Source: Aplidium turbinatum
Taxonomy: Eukaryota; Chordata; Ascidiacea; Aplousobranchia; Polyclinidae
DNA length: 64,000 nt
Direction: 5' to 3'
NCBI GenBank assembly: GCA_918807975.1
Contig: OU964923.1
Span: forward strand, 27,137,235 to 27,201,234
Shown: piece after piece, positions 38,101 through 47,693 of the stretch
Layout: the number at the start of each line of letters is the position of its first letter
Numbering within the stretch: the stretch's first letter is position 1
Made by a program: the position numbers and the translations under genes
The notes under the pieces: model-generated
What the model was told of the DNA's origin: nothing
The model's database searches: none
The model's input: the letters and a program-made list of their open reading frames with translations, nothing else

Positions 38101-41100
38101 AATATGTCTTTGCCCATTGAAAACATTCTTTCAACTGCAGCGCTGGAAGGTATTGGCGTGTTGTAGCGAAAAAAATACATTGAAAAGTATGCGTTGACGC
38201 TATGCGCTAAAAAACCGCGAAAACTTTACGGCGTAGCCTCAAGCGCAAACTATCCAAAAAAATGTGGCCGCAAGCGTTAGCGTAAACAGAAAGTCTACGC
38301 CGCAAGTCTACGGCGTAGAATTTGCGGCGTATACGTACATCTCTGGATTTTTATATCTCATCATTTATATTACGTCAACGTGACAAATTCGAGTTTAGTT
38401 TGTTTCACTTTCTGATCACCATAGCAAAAAATAATAGGTGACCTGCCACACTGGCAGAGGTTAGAAAAAAAAATGCGAGTTTGACGTGCTTAATACTGAA
38501 TTAGGATGTAAGCTAAAATTAAACAATTTAGCACGGTTTCAACACCTCATTTGGAGCCCGTCGCGACACCTTTGTAAGTAACATTTTAAAAACTTTTTAA
38601 GTATCATTTCGTTAACGTTGTTGTTGATGATTTGTTTCAGAGTATAGGCTGAATTTTTTTCCATTAGTGCAATTTTTCATATAATTGTTATTTTGTAGGT
38701 AAAATTTGAAAACTTAAACAATAACAGGCACGTTTCTTGGTTGAAACAAGTCACTATTCGACTAGAAACAGAAGAAATTGTGATTGGAACTTGGGGAAAT
38801 GTCATGGTAACTATTCTGTCGTGTGTTTTTAAATCTTATCATTAATTAATAAAACTTAGTGAATTGTTTTTTTCTTTTGCAATACCACAGACAGAAAGTA
38901 GATAAGAAAGCAGTGGAATTGAATGAAGAGCATTATTCAAACAATACAAAAAAATAACACATATAGTTTGACAATTGAACGAGGGTGTTTAGCCTAATCT
39001 CAAATCTCACATTTTAAGCCGCCGAATCTCCCAATCACTCGATACAAAAGAAAAATCCCTAAAAACTTAATCCGCCGATCTTCTTCACTTCCAGATTTTT
39101 AATTACTTCGAAGCTCCAGTTTTCAAAAATCCTAATCCACTTGTATTGTCATCAGATCAATTGTCATTTCGACAAATTGCTTTTCGACCAACTGTGTAAT
39201 TTGGCTGTTCGTTAGTCTACCCCTTTTTATTCCCAGCAAACATTGAACCTCGCCCAACGCAGTGTGACAGTTGGAAAAATGGTGCTCCTCTGTTGACCCA
39301 ACGTATCTCGCACCATTCGTCACAGTTGGGCCAACTTATGTTAAAATCTTCGGCCAACGTAAAAAAATTGAGGGATTACCATAGTGCGCCCGCAAATAAT
39401 GACGTTGGCCCAACGTTCTGTACAACTGCACACCAACATTGGCAAGAACGACTTCCTAATTCTGATTTTTTTTTGCATTTTCATTGTCCCATTACAATTG
39501 TAAAAGAAATACCATGAAGCAAACTTAAACAATTCTTCGAAGGTATTTTCAATTAAAATATTTCAAAAGTTGGCAAAGTTGGCAAAACTACACTATCCTC
39601 AGCTAACCCGAACAACCGTAAGCCAACGTTGGGCCAAGGAAAAATGTTTACTGAGCCTATTTCAAATATTCTGAAATAAACTTACAAATTTAAGATCAAT
39701 CAAGTAGTGAGTTACACAAAAAAGTATCTTTTGTGAAAATACATCTTTGTAGAGTAAAAAGTATTTTTTTCTGTTTCATTCAAATATACAATTGATAAAC
39801 TGGAACATTGTTTTGATGTTTTCTAGTTGCCTACAAAACAATTGTGTGTTTTACAATTAAATTTTGCTTAGCTTAATGGTGTAGCCTTGGTCCTCCCATA
39901 TCAAGCTCTATTCTTTGGCTATTCCATTGAAGATAAAGCTGGGCTGGTTCAAGTTGAGACAACTTATGGGCTGAAAGTTTCGTACAAAACCAGAAGCGTG
40001 GTGGTGCAGGTGCCTACACAGTACTTTCGATTGGTCGAAGGTAATCAGTGACATTCAAAATATTAGGACGTTATAATCAAAATATGTTATCTTTCGTTAA
40101 TATGTGCTGTTTACATTTATGAATGTGGTTTATGATTTAAAAATTATGCAAAAATTCAATACTTGAAGCAAAACATTTTCAATGAATAACTAATTTGCAG
40201 ATTTGAATCGCCATTATATGATCATTTTCTGTCTGTGGTAGGCCTAACCAGGGCCTGATTAAGGCTCACGGGGGCCCGAGGCACAGCTAAGTTTAGGGGC
40301 CCCTATTGGCAATCGCTTTCGATGCAATGCCATGTACTCTCTGCGAATGATGAAATATGGGTTAACAAATAGTTTAAGCAAAACTATAACTTCATAAATA
40401 TTAATTTAACCAATTTACCTACAACTTTCTTACAGTATGAACACTTGTTACAAAAATTATTGGATGAAAAATCTCTCTAACAGATTGGAAATTGAGCGCA
40501 TTTCATACTGGAAACTTTAGCAAAATATTTCTACACTTGAATTTGAACTAGCAGAGCTTATTAATGGTTCCTTGAAACTTATCAAAGTATTGGCTTTTTT
40601 ATATATGATGGAAGGTTGGCATATTAAAATTCTATAGCAAGTATATATATATATTAATTATGGTTGTCTGGTTTGGCACTAAACATTACTTAAATCACTA
40701 ACACCAGTAGGCAGTAACACCTTGTAGTAACACAAACAAGCTAACCAATTAAAAACTAAAAGCAGTAGTCATCAAAGAAATAAAAAACAATGTTTTTCAC
40801 ACAATAATTGTGCCAGGCCCCATTACGTAAACTGTTCAGTCATCATAACTCTTCTAGACTTCATTACAATTTACTGTTTTTGAAACGTGAGCTGGCTGAC
40901 AGAAGAATTCCAGGATAGTACAAGAAAAAATACAAAGTATTCATAAAAATATTATGGCAGGCTATTGCAGAAATTATTAATAGCCTATGTAACTAAAACT
41001 AGTTCCATTTCATTGTGGTACCAGTAATAGAATGTTAAAACAAACCCACCTCTGTGCAACGTTTTACATGTTTTGCTTTTAACTGAATAGCCTACCATCA

Positions 41101-43563
41101 ATAGAAAATTGACATAGCTACTGGCACAGAAATAACCTTTGATTCGATTTTCATTTTTTATCCTCATTCTTCCTGCATAGGAATGCGAATTGTATCGCTA
41201 TAACTTATACTGAGATGTGTGAATCATGCAAAACATGGCCTACCTTATGGTGCTGAAATCCAAGATCCAGAAAGAACACTACTGTACTGAATATGCGACA
41301 TATTCATCAGTGATTTATCGCTTATTGGCATATAATGCCCATAAGCGATAAATCACAAACAACAGGTATAAGGACTTCTTAGGCCAATTGGTTCAGAAGC
41401 ATTCAGGCTGCACGCCATGTGATGAAGAAGAAATTTCATAACAGTGAAATCATCTCAGTTGTAATCACTATCACTAAATCACTATCCGGCATGGCTGACA
41501 TAGCATTGCATATGTGTGCATAGGCCTACAGCTTTACATTAAAGTACAACTCCATTTCTGACCTTGAAATCTGCAGAGACCAGGGGAGCAAACTTAGGAT
41601 GAATGTATTGCTATTATTCACGACATTAAGAAATACCAACTTCATATAAGAAATACCAACTTCAAAATATAAAAACATTTTATGCAAAAGTGACCTTAAC
41701 AAGCAAATTTAAACATTTTATCGGGCCCCCTAAACGCAAAAAATTGAAAATTTTGTTGTTCTAAAAAAGGGCATACCCATGAGGGGGCCCAATCAAAATA
41801 ACTTACAAAACTAACATAAAAAACAATATTTTATGCAAAATTGACCTGAGCACGCAAATTTACACATTTTGTCGGGCCTTCCTAAACTCAAAAAATTGAA
41901 AATTCTGTAACTTTAAAAGAGGGCATAGCCTAGGCAACCCACGAGGGGGCCCATTCGACATACGGAACTAATATAAAAACAATATTTTATGCAAAATCGT
42001 TGAAATCAATCTTTTTATCGTGTGAGTTTAGACATTTTGTCGGGCCCCCTTGAACTCACCGGCCCGATGCAATGCACCGGTTGTCCTCCCCTCTTGTGGA
42101 CCCTGCCTACGGTTCTAATGTAAAAAAAATTGGGGGCCCCCAAAACCAGGGGGCCTGATGCCTGTGCCTCATGGTGTTCCAGACGGTTGTTCGCCTGGTC
42201 AAACGTCATATAAAAACCGTTCAAGTCTACTGAATATTACGTCATGGAAATTCCTAAAACATGAGCCAAAATTGCGCCATCGTTCGTAAGACCTGTGTCA
42301 AACCTGTTGAAACCTGTTTAAACATGAAATGTTGTGTCGCGCTAACTGCTGGCGTGCCTTTGAGTTATCACAAATTTTTCTGATTCATTCTCGAAGTTGT
42401 TTGTTGGAAGTCGGTCGCACATTTAACTGGTTTATTTGGTGCTTGCTAGCTGGACAAATTCTCCGTCTTTTATCCAAGTAATCTGTATCGTAGTGACAGT
42501 TTTAGAGGTGTACGGCTTTGCATCTCGATTTCGATAGCCGCGGGCTAATTTTACAGGAATACACTTTAAGAATAGACGTTTCGAGGAGTGTTTCTTTTCG
42601 GTTACTACATGCAGACAAACGGATCCGGGAACTTTATGTTACAATTTTCCCACGAAGAGATTATGGTTTACCGCTGTGACCACATGGCTAATCGGGCCCT
42701 GGGCCTAACGTACTGCTAACCGAAGGCCTTCCCCTTTTCTTGCCAAACCAGTCGATCGTGTGTTTTTATATACCAGTTTGTTGTTCTACATTCTTTGTCA
42801 GTCTTGTCTCTTCATCTCACTTTTGGTTTTCCTCGTTTTGCTCTTTCCTCGTTAGATTGGAATAAGGCAGGTCGAATGTAGTTACAACCTTTTAATTATC
42901 AAAAATAGGTAGCCTGTAAACTTTGAAGATTAAACTTTCCGGTGTAGTTTGTTCGCTTGTTGGTTGAACAATTTGGTCGTCTTTCCAGGCTCCAACGTGA
43001 AGAAAAATAACTAGCCTACTGTAAGTCTTGAGTTGGAGTCAATTGCTGATGCAGTCAGCGAGGCATGGCAGACTATGACTGCAAATTTTCGATATTTCAC
43101 AAGGCCAAGATTTTTTCTTGCCACTTTTAAAACTTTCTATTTTATGTTTCAATGACAATATTAACTCCACTATCTAGCCTATATCAATTTTATACCATTT
43201 AATAACTACAGAAGAAACAACTTACCTTAGACCACGCTGCCGCAGTAACTAATAAATTTATTTTGGTTCAAAACAAACAATGATTTGCTTTCCAATATTG
43301 TTTTTTTCTCAAAATAAAAAACCACTAGCAAAAATATATAAACATTACTAAATTGTTCGTAGTCTACTCTTACTGAGAAATCGCTAATGGTTGCTGACAT
43401 AGGCCTACTGTTAGGCTACTAAAAAAAACAAATAAACTTCAGGTTTATGTGGAAACAACAACGCAGCCATGCTCGATGACTGCACAATCAGAGGTACCAA
43501 CATTGTTGCAAACAACGTTAATGATTTTGCAAAAAGCTTTAAAGTTCCGGATCCAGACCCAAG
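20121..43563 (+). CDS. WxxW/VWD gel-forming mucin-like gene 2 (tandem alternative first exons, 3' end uncertain)
   Basis: Exons: signal peptide 20121-20184 with domain A' 21167-21454, and signal peptide 24285-24348 with A'' 26223-26510. Then B 26926-27207, C 27516-27806, D 33352-33639, E 33958-34236, F with linker 36736-37137, and VWD exons 37625-37773, 38699-38806, 39872-40040 and 43443-43563. All joins keep the frame. From the second start the visible protein is 813 codons; from the first, splicing A' to A'' would add 96 residues and skip the second signal exon, which has no acceptor of its own. The product should be a secreted, disulphide-rich, mucus- or matrix-forming glycoprotein. A C8 or TIL module would normally follow VWD, but I see none before the opposing MRPS28 gene. 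Read-through of the last donor gives an immediate TAG, so the protein may simply end there. Confidence 0.72.
21167..21454 (+). CDS. Gene 2 exon A', WxxW domain
   Basis: 288 nt, phase 1 to 1, acceptor cttcag, donor gtaagt at 21455. It lies in the left copy of the 4,146-bp duplication. No domain B follows it before the second signal-peptide exon, so it is used either by splicing to A'' or not at all. Confidence 0.78.
23807..23950. repeat. Hairpin MITE, rearranged copy
   Basis: Same hairpin in the right duplication copy, with the centre altered by an extra copy of the acagctgtgttttcgtgtag arm segment. Confidence 0.75.
24173..24179 (+). promoter_or_regulatory. TATA-like box of gene 2 first exon 2
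   Basis: TATAAGG lies 112 bp before the second signal-peptide ATG. It is the duplicated counterpart of 20009-20015 and differs by one base. Confidence 0.35.
24285..24348 (+). CDS. Signal-peptide exon, second copy
   Basis: The 64-nt coding sequence and the gtaagtg donor are identical to 20121-20184. It lies directly upstream of A'' and the rest of gene 2, so it is the simplest first exon for the six-domain form. Confidence 0.82.
24509..24710. mobile_element. 202-bp insertion with 11-bp TSD
   Basis: Present only in the right duplication copy, flanked by aacgttttgtc at 24498-24508 and 24711-24721. Ends gccttcgt and acgtaggc form a short imperfect inverted repeat. Class unknown. It lies in intron 1 of gene 2, just after the second signal-peptide exon. 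Confidence 0.75.
25207..25865 (-). mobile_element. 5'-truncated LINE with 11-bp TSD
   Basis: Inserted after the tandem duplication; the left copy has the empty site near 20817. Duplication tttaatagact at 25196-25206 and 25866-25876. The minus strand 25750-25388 encodes the reverse-transcriptase C-terminal region ([10 protein letters not shown], Glu-Met-Trp-Cys-Phe-Arg-Arg-Met). The 3' end is gaagaag. Only the last part of the element is present. Confidence 0.85.
26223..26510 (+). CDS. Gene 2 exon A'', WxxW domain
   Basis: 288 nt, phase 1 to 1, acceptor cttcag, donor gtaagt at 26511. It differs from A' by a small number of substitutions. The Cys framework and the Trp-Thr-Asp-Tyr-Phe core are intact. 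Confidence 0.85.
26926..27207 (+). CDS. Gene 2 exon B, WxxW domain
   Basis: 282 nt, phase 1 to 1, acceptor tttgcatag, donor gtgagt at 27208. It keeps the extra Cys-Asp-Cys-Glu of the B type. It lies just outside the right edge of the tandem duplication (26862), so it exists once in gene 2. Confidence 0.85.
27516..27806 (+). CDS. Gene 2 exon C, WxxW domain
   Basis: 291 nt, phase 1 to 1, acceptor cattgcag, donor gtgaga at 27807. The core is Trp-Thr-Ala-Trp-Leu-Asn-Cys. It is closely matched to 3595-3885. Confidence 0.85.
27807..28980. other. Intron C-D of gene 2, left part
   Basis: Non-coding, aligned with gene 1 to about 28660. The rest, up to the hAT, is featureless. Confidence 0.55.
30431..30505 (-). 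repeat. tRNA-Ser-like sequence, left foldback arm
   Basis: On the minus strand: A-box tggcagagtggttaagcc, a seven-base loop containing TGA, and B-box ggtttgattcc. It lacks a proper acceptor stem and variable arm, so it is a tRNA-derived relic. The mirror copy is at 31208-31280. Confidence 0.4.
31208..31280 (+). repeat. tRNA-Ser-like sequence, right foldback arm
   Basis: Inverted twin of 30431-30505 with the same A and B boxes. Confidence 0.4.
33352..33639 (+). CDS. Gene 2 exon D, WxxW domain
   Basis: 288 nt, phase 1 to 1, acceptor attattacag, donor gtaagt at 33640. All six conserved Cys of the domain are present. The intron to exon E is only 318 bp, against 1.9 kb in gene 1. Confidence 0.86.
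33958..34236 (+). CDS. Gene 2 exon E, WxxW domain
   Basis: 279 nt, phase 1 to 1, acceptor tttacacag, donor gtatat at 34237. It has the same Cys-Cys-Asp-Tyr variant as gene 1 exon E. Confidence 0.84.
34405..34550 (+). repeat. 16-bp minisatellite
   Basis: About eight copies of aaaaataagtggctgc (or -ctac), some in alternating order. The same intron of gene 1 has one copy near 9373. Confidence 0.85.
34899..35180 (-). pseudogene. Repeat-associated ORF fragment, family unknown
   Basis: The minus strand encodes Leu-Val-Tyr-Cys-Val-Asp-Val and later Leu-Lys/Val-Lys-Ala-Val-Leu-Leu-His-Asn-Gly, a motif I associate with multi-copy invertebrate transposon-related proteins. No ends are visible. It lies in intron E-F of gene 2. 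Confidence 0.4.
36165..36614. mobile_element. hAT MITE, 450 bp
   Basis: Ends cagtgcttcccaacc and ggttggaaagcattg, perfect 8-bp duplications gcctagag (36157-36164, 36615-36622). Subterminal ggtgggtcacgaccc repeats. It lies 120 bp before exon F of gene 2. Confidence 0.85.
36736..37137 (+). CDS. Gene 2 exon F, WxxW domain plus Gly-rich linker
   Basis: 402 nt, phase 1 to 1, acceptor acttttcag, donor gtaaca at 37138. The domain's first Cys (Glu-Cys-Glu in gene 1) is Tyr here, leaving a neighbouring Cys five residues later. About 30 residues of Gly/Arg/Ser-rich sequence follow the Cys-Cys end and form a flexible linker into the VWD domain. Confidence 0.8.
37625..37773 (+). CDS. VWD exon 1
   Basis: Phase 1 in, phase 0 out; acceptor catttcag, donor gtaaac at 37774. 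It encodes the start of a von Willebrand D domain: Ser-Cys-Ser-Val-Phe, then Ala-Asp-Pro-His-Phe with Thr-Phe-Asp-Gly-Lys and Tyr-Asp-Phe-Gln-Gly. The family motif is Gly-Asp-Pro-His; the Asp-Pro bond that self-cleaves in some mucins is kept, but the preceding Gly is Ala. Confidence 0.88.
37829..38345 (-). mobile_element. hAT remnant in VWD intron 1
   Basis: Ends cagtgatgtgcg and cgtacatctctg, perfect 8-bp duplications gattttta (37821-37828, 38346-38353). Subterminal gcgtcagcgtcagcgc copies and a remnant around 38110-38165 relate it to the hAT at 1480-2820. Confidence 0.8.
38699..38806 (+). CDS. VWD exon 2
   Basis: 108 nt, phase 0 to 0; acceptor ttttgtag, donor gtaact at 38807. It encodes 36 residues including Val-Thr-Ile-Arg-Leu and Ile-Val-Ile-Gly, the beta-strand pattern of the middle of a VWD domain. 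It is too short to appear as a long ORF and is supported by frame, splice sites and position. Confidence 0.75.
39234..39653. repeat. Inverted-repeat element with GTTGGCCCAACG motifs
   Basis: Ends cagcaaacatt and aatgtttactg are inverted, with several ttgggccaac-type palindromic motifs between. No target duplication could be read. It lies in VWD intron 2. Confidence 0.45.
39872..40040 (+). CDS. VWD exon 3
   Basis: 169 nt, phase 0 to 1; acceptor ttgcttag, donor gtaatc at 40041. It encodes Leu-Asn-Gly-Val then Leu-Pro-Tyr-Gln, later Thr-Tyr-Gly-Leu-Lys-Val-Ser and Val-Val-Val-Gln-Val-Pro. This matches the VWD stretch that leads into the Gly-Leu-Cys-Gly motif of the next exon. Confidence 0.8.
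40249..42701. mobile_element. hAT element in VWD intron 3, host of a solo LTR
   Basis: Ends cagggcctgatta and taatcgggccctg, perfect 8-bp duplications ggcctaac (40241-40248, 42702-42709). Internal gggccccc-rich subterminal repeats at 40270 and 41720-42150. 41309-41356 is a perfect-looking small palindrome (gtgatttatcgcttat and inverse). No transposase recognised. Confidence 0.8.
42175..42682 (+). mobile_element. Solo LTR (copy d) nested in hAT
   Basis: Begins TGTTCC, ends TGTGACCA, perfect catgg duplications (42170-42174, 42683-42687). 508 bp, the same family as 11593. It sits inside the hAT at 40249-42701, so it is the younger insertion of the two. Confidence 0.78.
43443..43563 (+). CDS. 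VWD exon 4 (Gly-Leu-Cys-Gly motif)
   Basis: Acceptor acttcag before 43443. The split codon with exon 3 gives Gly, then Leu-Cys-Gly-Asn-Asn-Asn, the hallmark end of a VWD domain, followed by Asp-Asp-Cys and Phe-Ala-Lys-Ser-Phe-Lys-Val. A GTAGGT donor at 43564 would end it in phase 2. Without splicing, the next codon is TAG. I could not find a phase-2 exon downstream. Confidence 0.82.
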
Positions 43564-46554
43564 GTAGGTCAATGACTGAAGCATATTATAAATGACGTAT
43601 GTAGGGATTCGTAAGACCAAGACTTTCGTGTAGGCTCGAGATTATCCTTTGCATTTCTTGGGTATTTAAAAAAAGGTTTTAAAGAGATGCTTTTATGGGT
43701 GTATAGGCTAAATAAGATTAACATTAGCGTATTAAAAACGTCTTGTCTGATTAAAAACGTATTAAAAACGTCTAGCGTATTTAATTCTGTCTTGTCTGAT
43801 GTCTTTTCAATGTTTCTTGACGGTGGCCCAATAGATAGATAAATTTACGCTGTTGGAAAGTAGCCTACTGGTTTTAGGCATTCACTGCATTCAGTTTAAC
43901 CTCTAGGTATCTTGTTGCGTGTTTTAATTCTGATTCTTGCTGCTTACTTTATTCATTTTATCAGTATGTTTTTGTGTTGTGCCATCGTTGCTGAACAGGT
44001 TGTGATAACCTGTTTTAGCCACCTTGATAAAGTCAGTCGTGCTGACTGACGAAAGGTCGGAAATACAAAAGCTAGTTATCATCTTTAACATCAGGAGATA
44101 ACCTAGTAAATAGTCACCAGAAGAACGCAAATTACTTTTATTATTAGCGTATTACTTAATTTTGGCAACATTAAGAAAGCTATCATTCTTTTTGTACTTA
44201 CCAGTGCCAATAAAACTTTAAACTCCATAAAAATTATTTTGACATGCGCAATTCATTAACGATAAAAGACCAAATATTTTTTGTGTGCTCTTGCTTAATT
44301 TCTTACACGAATGCCTTTAAAAAACAGAATACCTTTATAAGTTTTATTCAACCTCAAACTAACAAAATGTTTTTGTAGATGCAATTAAATTTTTCTTCCA
44401 TCTTCAAAGACATTCGGAAATGTCACCGGTGGCGCCGCCAGACCTTCAACATTGGGAGGACAAAATATTATTGCAAGACAGTGATATGTTATTTAATTTC
44501 TCTTGTTTTTCTACTGCTATTACCTACTGCAATCGGCTATAGCCTACCTAAAGTCCCACATTTTTGACATGTCTGATTTGATGCTATAGGTGCTTGTAAC
44601 AGGTTCTCTTGTATGGGTTATGGCCTACCTATTTTCAATCTCACTTGCACTAAACTAAGTTGGCAGTATCGCACTTTACCTTGACCGTCAAAAGTAGAAA
44701 TGTAAAATAATTTTAAAGTTGCATTCCGTTCAACAAGGCAGTGGATAATCTGTCATAAATCGAAATACGTTTTCATAACTTGAGGAAAAATATTCGTACA
44801 CAACTTTTTTCTTACGTCAATTCACATTAACAAGAGAACACTCTGCACTGTTATAAAATAAATCTGCAGTAAAATCTTTCTTCTATTGGTTTTAGCACGA
44901 TATTTAAGGACTTCTGACAAAATGTTACGACTGATCTCCCCAGCAAATTCCATTGCAGCATCAATCTCATAGCTTCTAACTAAAAGCCTTTTTGCCTTTA
45001 TTGTATATAGCCTATGCTTGAAAATTTTCAATGATTTTTTTTTAATCAAACAACCCCGCTAAGTTAGACAATCCCTCAACCGTACTCCACCTACACCACT
45101 TCTTTTGAGTGGTATCGTTTTATCGTCCTGGCAATGAGCAAACCCTACAAGTTAGGATAGAGAAGAGTAGGCTACCCAGGCTTGTGTCGACTACCAAGAC
45201 CGCTTTCTTTGCAAAAGAAATTAGGGATTATAAGGTATGTGCACAGGGTAATGTTAACCATCCCTGTACCAGGGGAGTGGCACGACTGATTAGGGGCCCA
45301 CTCATCAGTCTGTTTAATGCTTTTGGACCGTTCAAAAATTAGAAATGCTGCTACAGAAGCTCGATATCCAATAGCTTAAAGTGCCTCTGACAGGTAGGAA
45401 ATAAATTCGCTAATTTTACCTAAGATACCAAAAAGATGACACTAACAAACTTCCCTGACCAGCAAATCGTAAAAAATATCAACAGGCTACTAAGTTACAC
45501 GCTTGCAAACTTTCGTTGACATCGGCGAATCTGGCACTCATTCAATTGCGAAAATAAAAACGGCAACGGCGCTGTGACGTCACAGTAAGCGAGAAGGATA
45601 CTTTCTTTCTCTGTGACGACTTGGTAAAGTATGGTACGGCTACTGCAAAACGTGAATGTGTGGGGCTCTGTTGGTCTAAAGCATGTGCAAATTAAGAATT
45701 ACCGAAATGAAAAAGTGAACTTATTATTACTATCAGGTTTCGATCAAATAGGTTGAGTTTACTTTTATCAAACAGCATCTTAATTCAATTGAAATTGCAG
45801 TTTCATAGGGCTACAATTTTCATACTTTTTATTTGTCCTAATCTGGCTATAGCCATTTGCAGTGTAACAACAGTATCTCACTGTCACGATTTCTTTCTAT
45901 CTCTTACCAGGAAAAAGACTTGGAAAGGTTCAATGACGTAGTTTAATGGGTCAAACCGAAAAGCAGTCAATTAAATGTCGAATAATTCTACTAGTGAAAT
46001 GATAATCTGACTTCTTGAAGAACTTTAACGAACGGCTTCTCAAATAACTCTAATTTCGAACACAATTTATATCAGCACCAATTCTCATCTACTTGTAACT
46101 TATTCAATTACTTCAAGTCTCAATCACCAATAATTTCTGCATCAACTACCAATCCACAACTCATAGCACAACTCTCATAATCAACTCATAATAATAATAA
46201 TAATCATTACACAAACTACACCACTATTTATAGTTGGTTGTTCAGTCCAGTAACTTCGAGAAAGTTACGTAAGGTTACATCATAAAGAACCATTGTTCTA
46301 TCAAGCAGCATTTAAATGTAAACAACAGAAGTCTCTAGAATGTTACGTAGGGAAAATGATTCCAGAAAACACATTTTACATAATACAGATTTCGTAATCA
46401 GAGGTTACTTCAGGTCATAACCGATAATAACACATCGCACCAGAATTCTACAACCAAAACAACACGCTCGTTGAAGATACAAAGCAAGCCATCGCGAGGC
46501 GTTGCACCTTGATTGTGACTCTCACAAACAGTACTTTTAATTTATGGTTGAGGC
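43564..46554. other. No supported gene
   Basis: Scattered short ORFs without domain or splice support. 44379-44567 follows a good acceptor but is in the wrong phase for the mucin. 46190-46205 is a short (ataata) run. Confidence 0.5.
44209..44214 (+). terminator. Possible poly(A) signal after gene 2
   Basis: AATAAA lies about 645 bp after the possible TAG at 43564. It is relevant only if the last VWD exon is terminal. Confidence 0.2.
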
Positions 46555-46910
46555 AATGCCTACAAATTGCTGTTTATGTGACATTGTCAGTGACAAAGAC
46601 CGTGTGCTTTCTTTTCCCACAAAACAAGGTACTGAGAAGAAAATGGTCAAAGTTTTCTTCAAGTGTTCGAAAGTGGGATGGGCCATACAAAACTAGTCGT
46701 ATATGTTCACTTCACTGAAGATAATTTTGTTAATACCACTCAAGTAAAAATGCCTACAGGCATGTGTTGGAGTGTATACTAGGTGATACAACTACAAGGC
46801 GATGCTCTCGGAAGCAACAATCGGATTGTGCTGCCGTCATGCATTGTTTGGCGAATCCGAAACAATTTTCCAGATGGCCGTTACACAGGACTTTAATGGC
46901 CAACTGAAGG
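46555..46910 (+). pseudogene. THAP-domain / P2RX7-tail-like pseudogene
   Basis: Starts Met-Pro-Thr-Asn-Cys-Cys; after a frameshift continues Leu-Arg-Arg-Lys-Trp, Arg-Lys-Trp-Asp-Gly-Pro and Ser-Arg-Ile-Cys-Ser, the THAP zinc-finger pattern. A second shift falls at the final His-Phe. Further on, 46812-46895 encodes Arg-Ile-Val-Leu-Pro-Ser-Cys-Ile-Val-Trp and Tyr-Thr-Gly-Leu, like the cysteine-rich tail of P2X7-type invertebrate proteins. Intronless and broken, so a transposon-borne or retroposed relic. Confidence 0.5.
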
Positions 46911-47693
46911 CACATTATGAGAGAGAACTTTTATTTATTTTTGAATAGTGATGATGAATTAAATATGAATGATGATTCGTACGATTTCTTCATTTTTCAC
47001 TTCAAGTATATTTTAGGTTTTGTAGGAACGTATCCAGTACAGTTTTATTAAACTGCAAAAAACAATAAATCTTCGAAAAAAGCAACCGCTTGTACCAATT
47101 CCGACCAAACTGTGATCTACCAATTACATCTAGGAAGCGTTTGTTTCATCCGTTGCTAACGACGTCCACTTAGGATGACGTAGTATCACCAAAGTCGTCC
47201 CAGAGCAGTGAAATATGGATTTTCACCTGTGGTGGCGCTGCGGAGCAGTCGTTTGATTAAATTACGCCCTAACCAGTCGAGCTACGAGGTTAAGATTAAA
47301 AAGTTTACTAAGTGTAATTCTGCGCTAGGAAATACTTTAAAAAGTTACTACACTTGGATCCAACCTGTCAGGGGCACTTTAAATCATGCAAGGCCGTAGG
47401 CTACTGTATTTAATGTTTCCCAACAACCGGTTGGTGGCCCCTGCCTGGGGCCCCCTCATATTTAGTTTGTGTAGCGTTTTTCGGCTTGTAATTGTACATT
47501 ACCAGATTTACCAGTATCATTTAATGCGTAATTTTTTTTCTTCATTTTTGTAAAAATTTCTCGCTCGTTCAGCCATATTTGATTCACCTAGCCCGCAAAA
47601 TTGAGCATGCATAGTTTCAACTTTCAACAGTGGATTAGCCTAAAAAGCTTTTTGTGTCCCACAAAACTTCCAAAATAATGTAATGTTCACTGC

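Noticed and set aside
44379-44567. Candidate next mucin exon after a tttttgtag acceptor
   Set aside because: Phase 2 gives a stop within three codons, and no C8 or TIL cysteine pattern appears.
45109-45342. 77-codon plus-strand ORF
   Set aside because: No recognisable domain, no splice partner and no repeat relation. Not distinguishable from chance.
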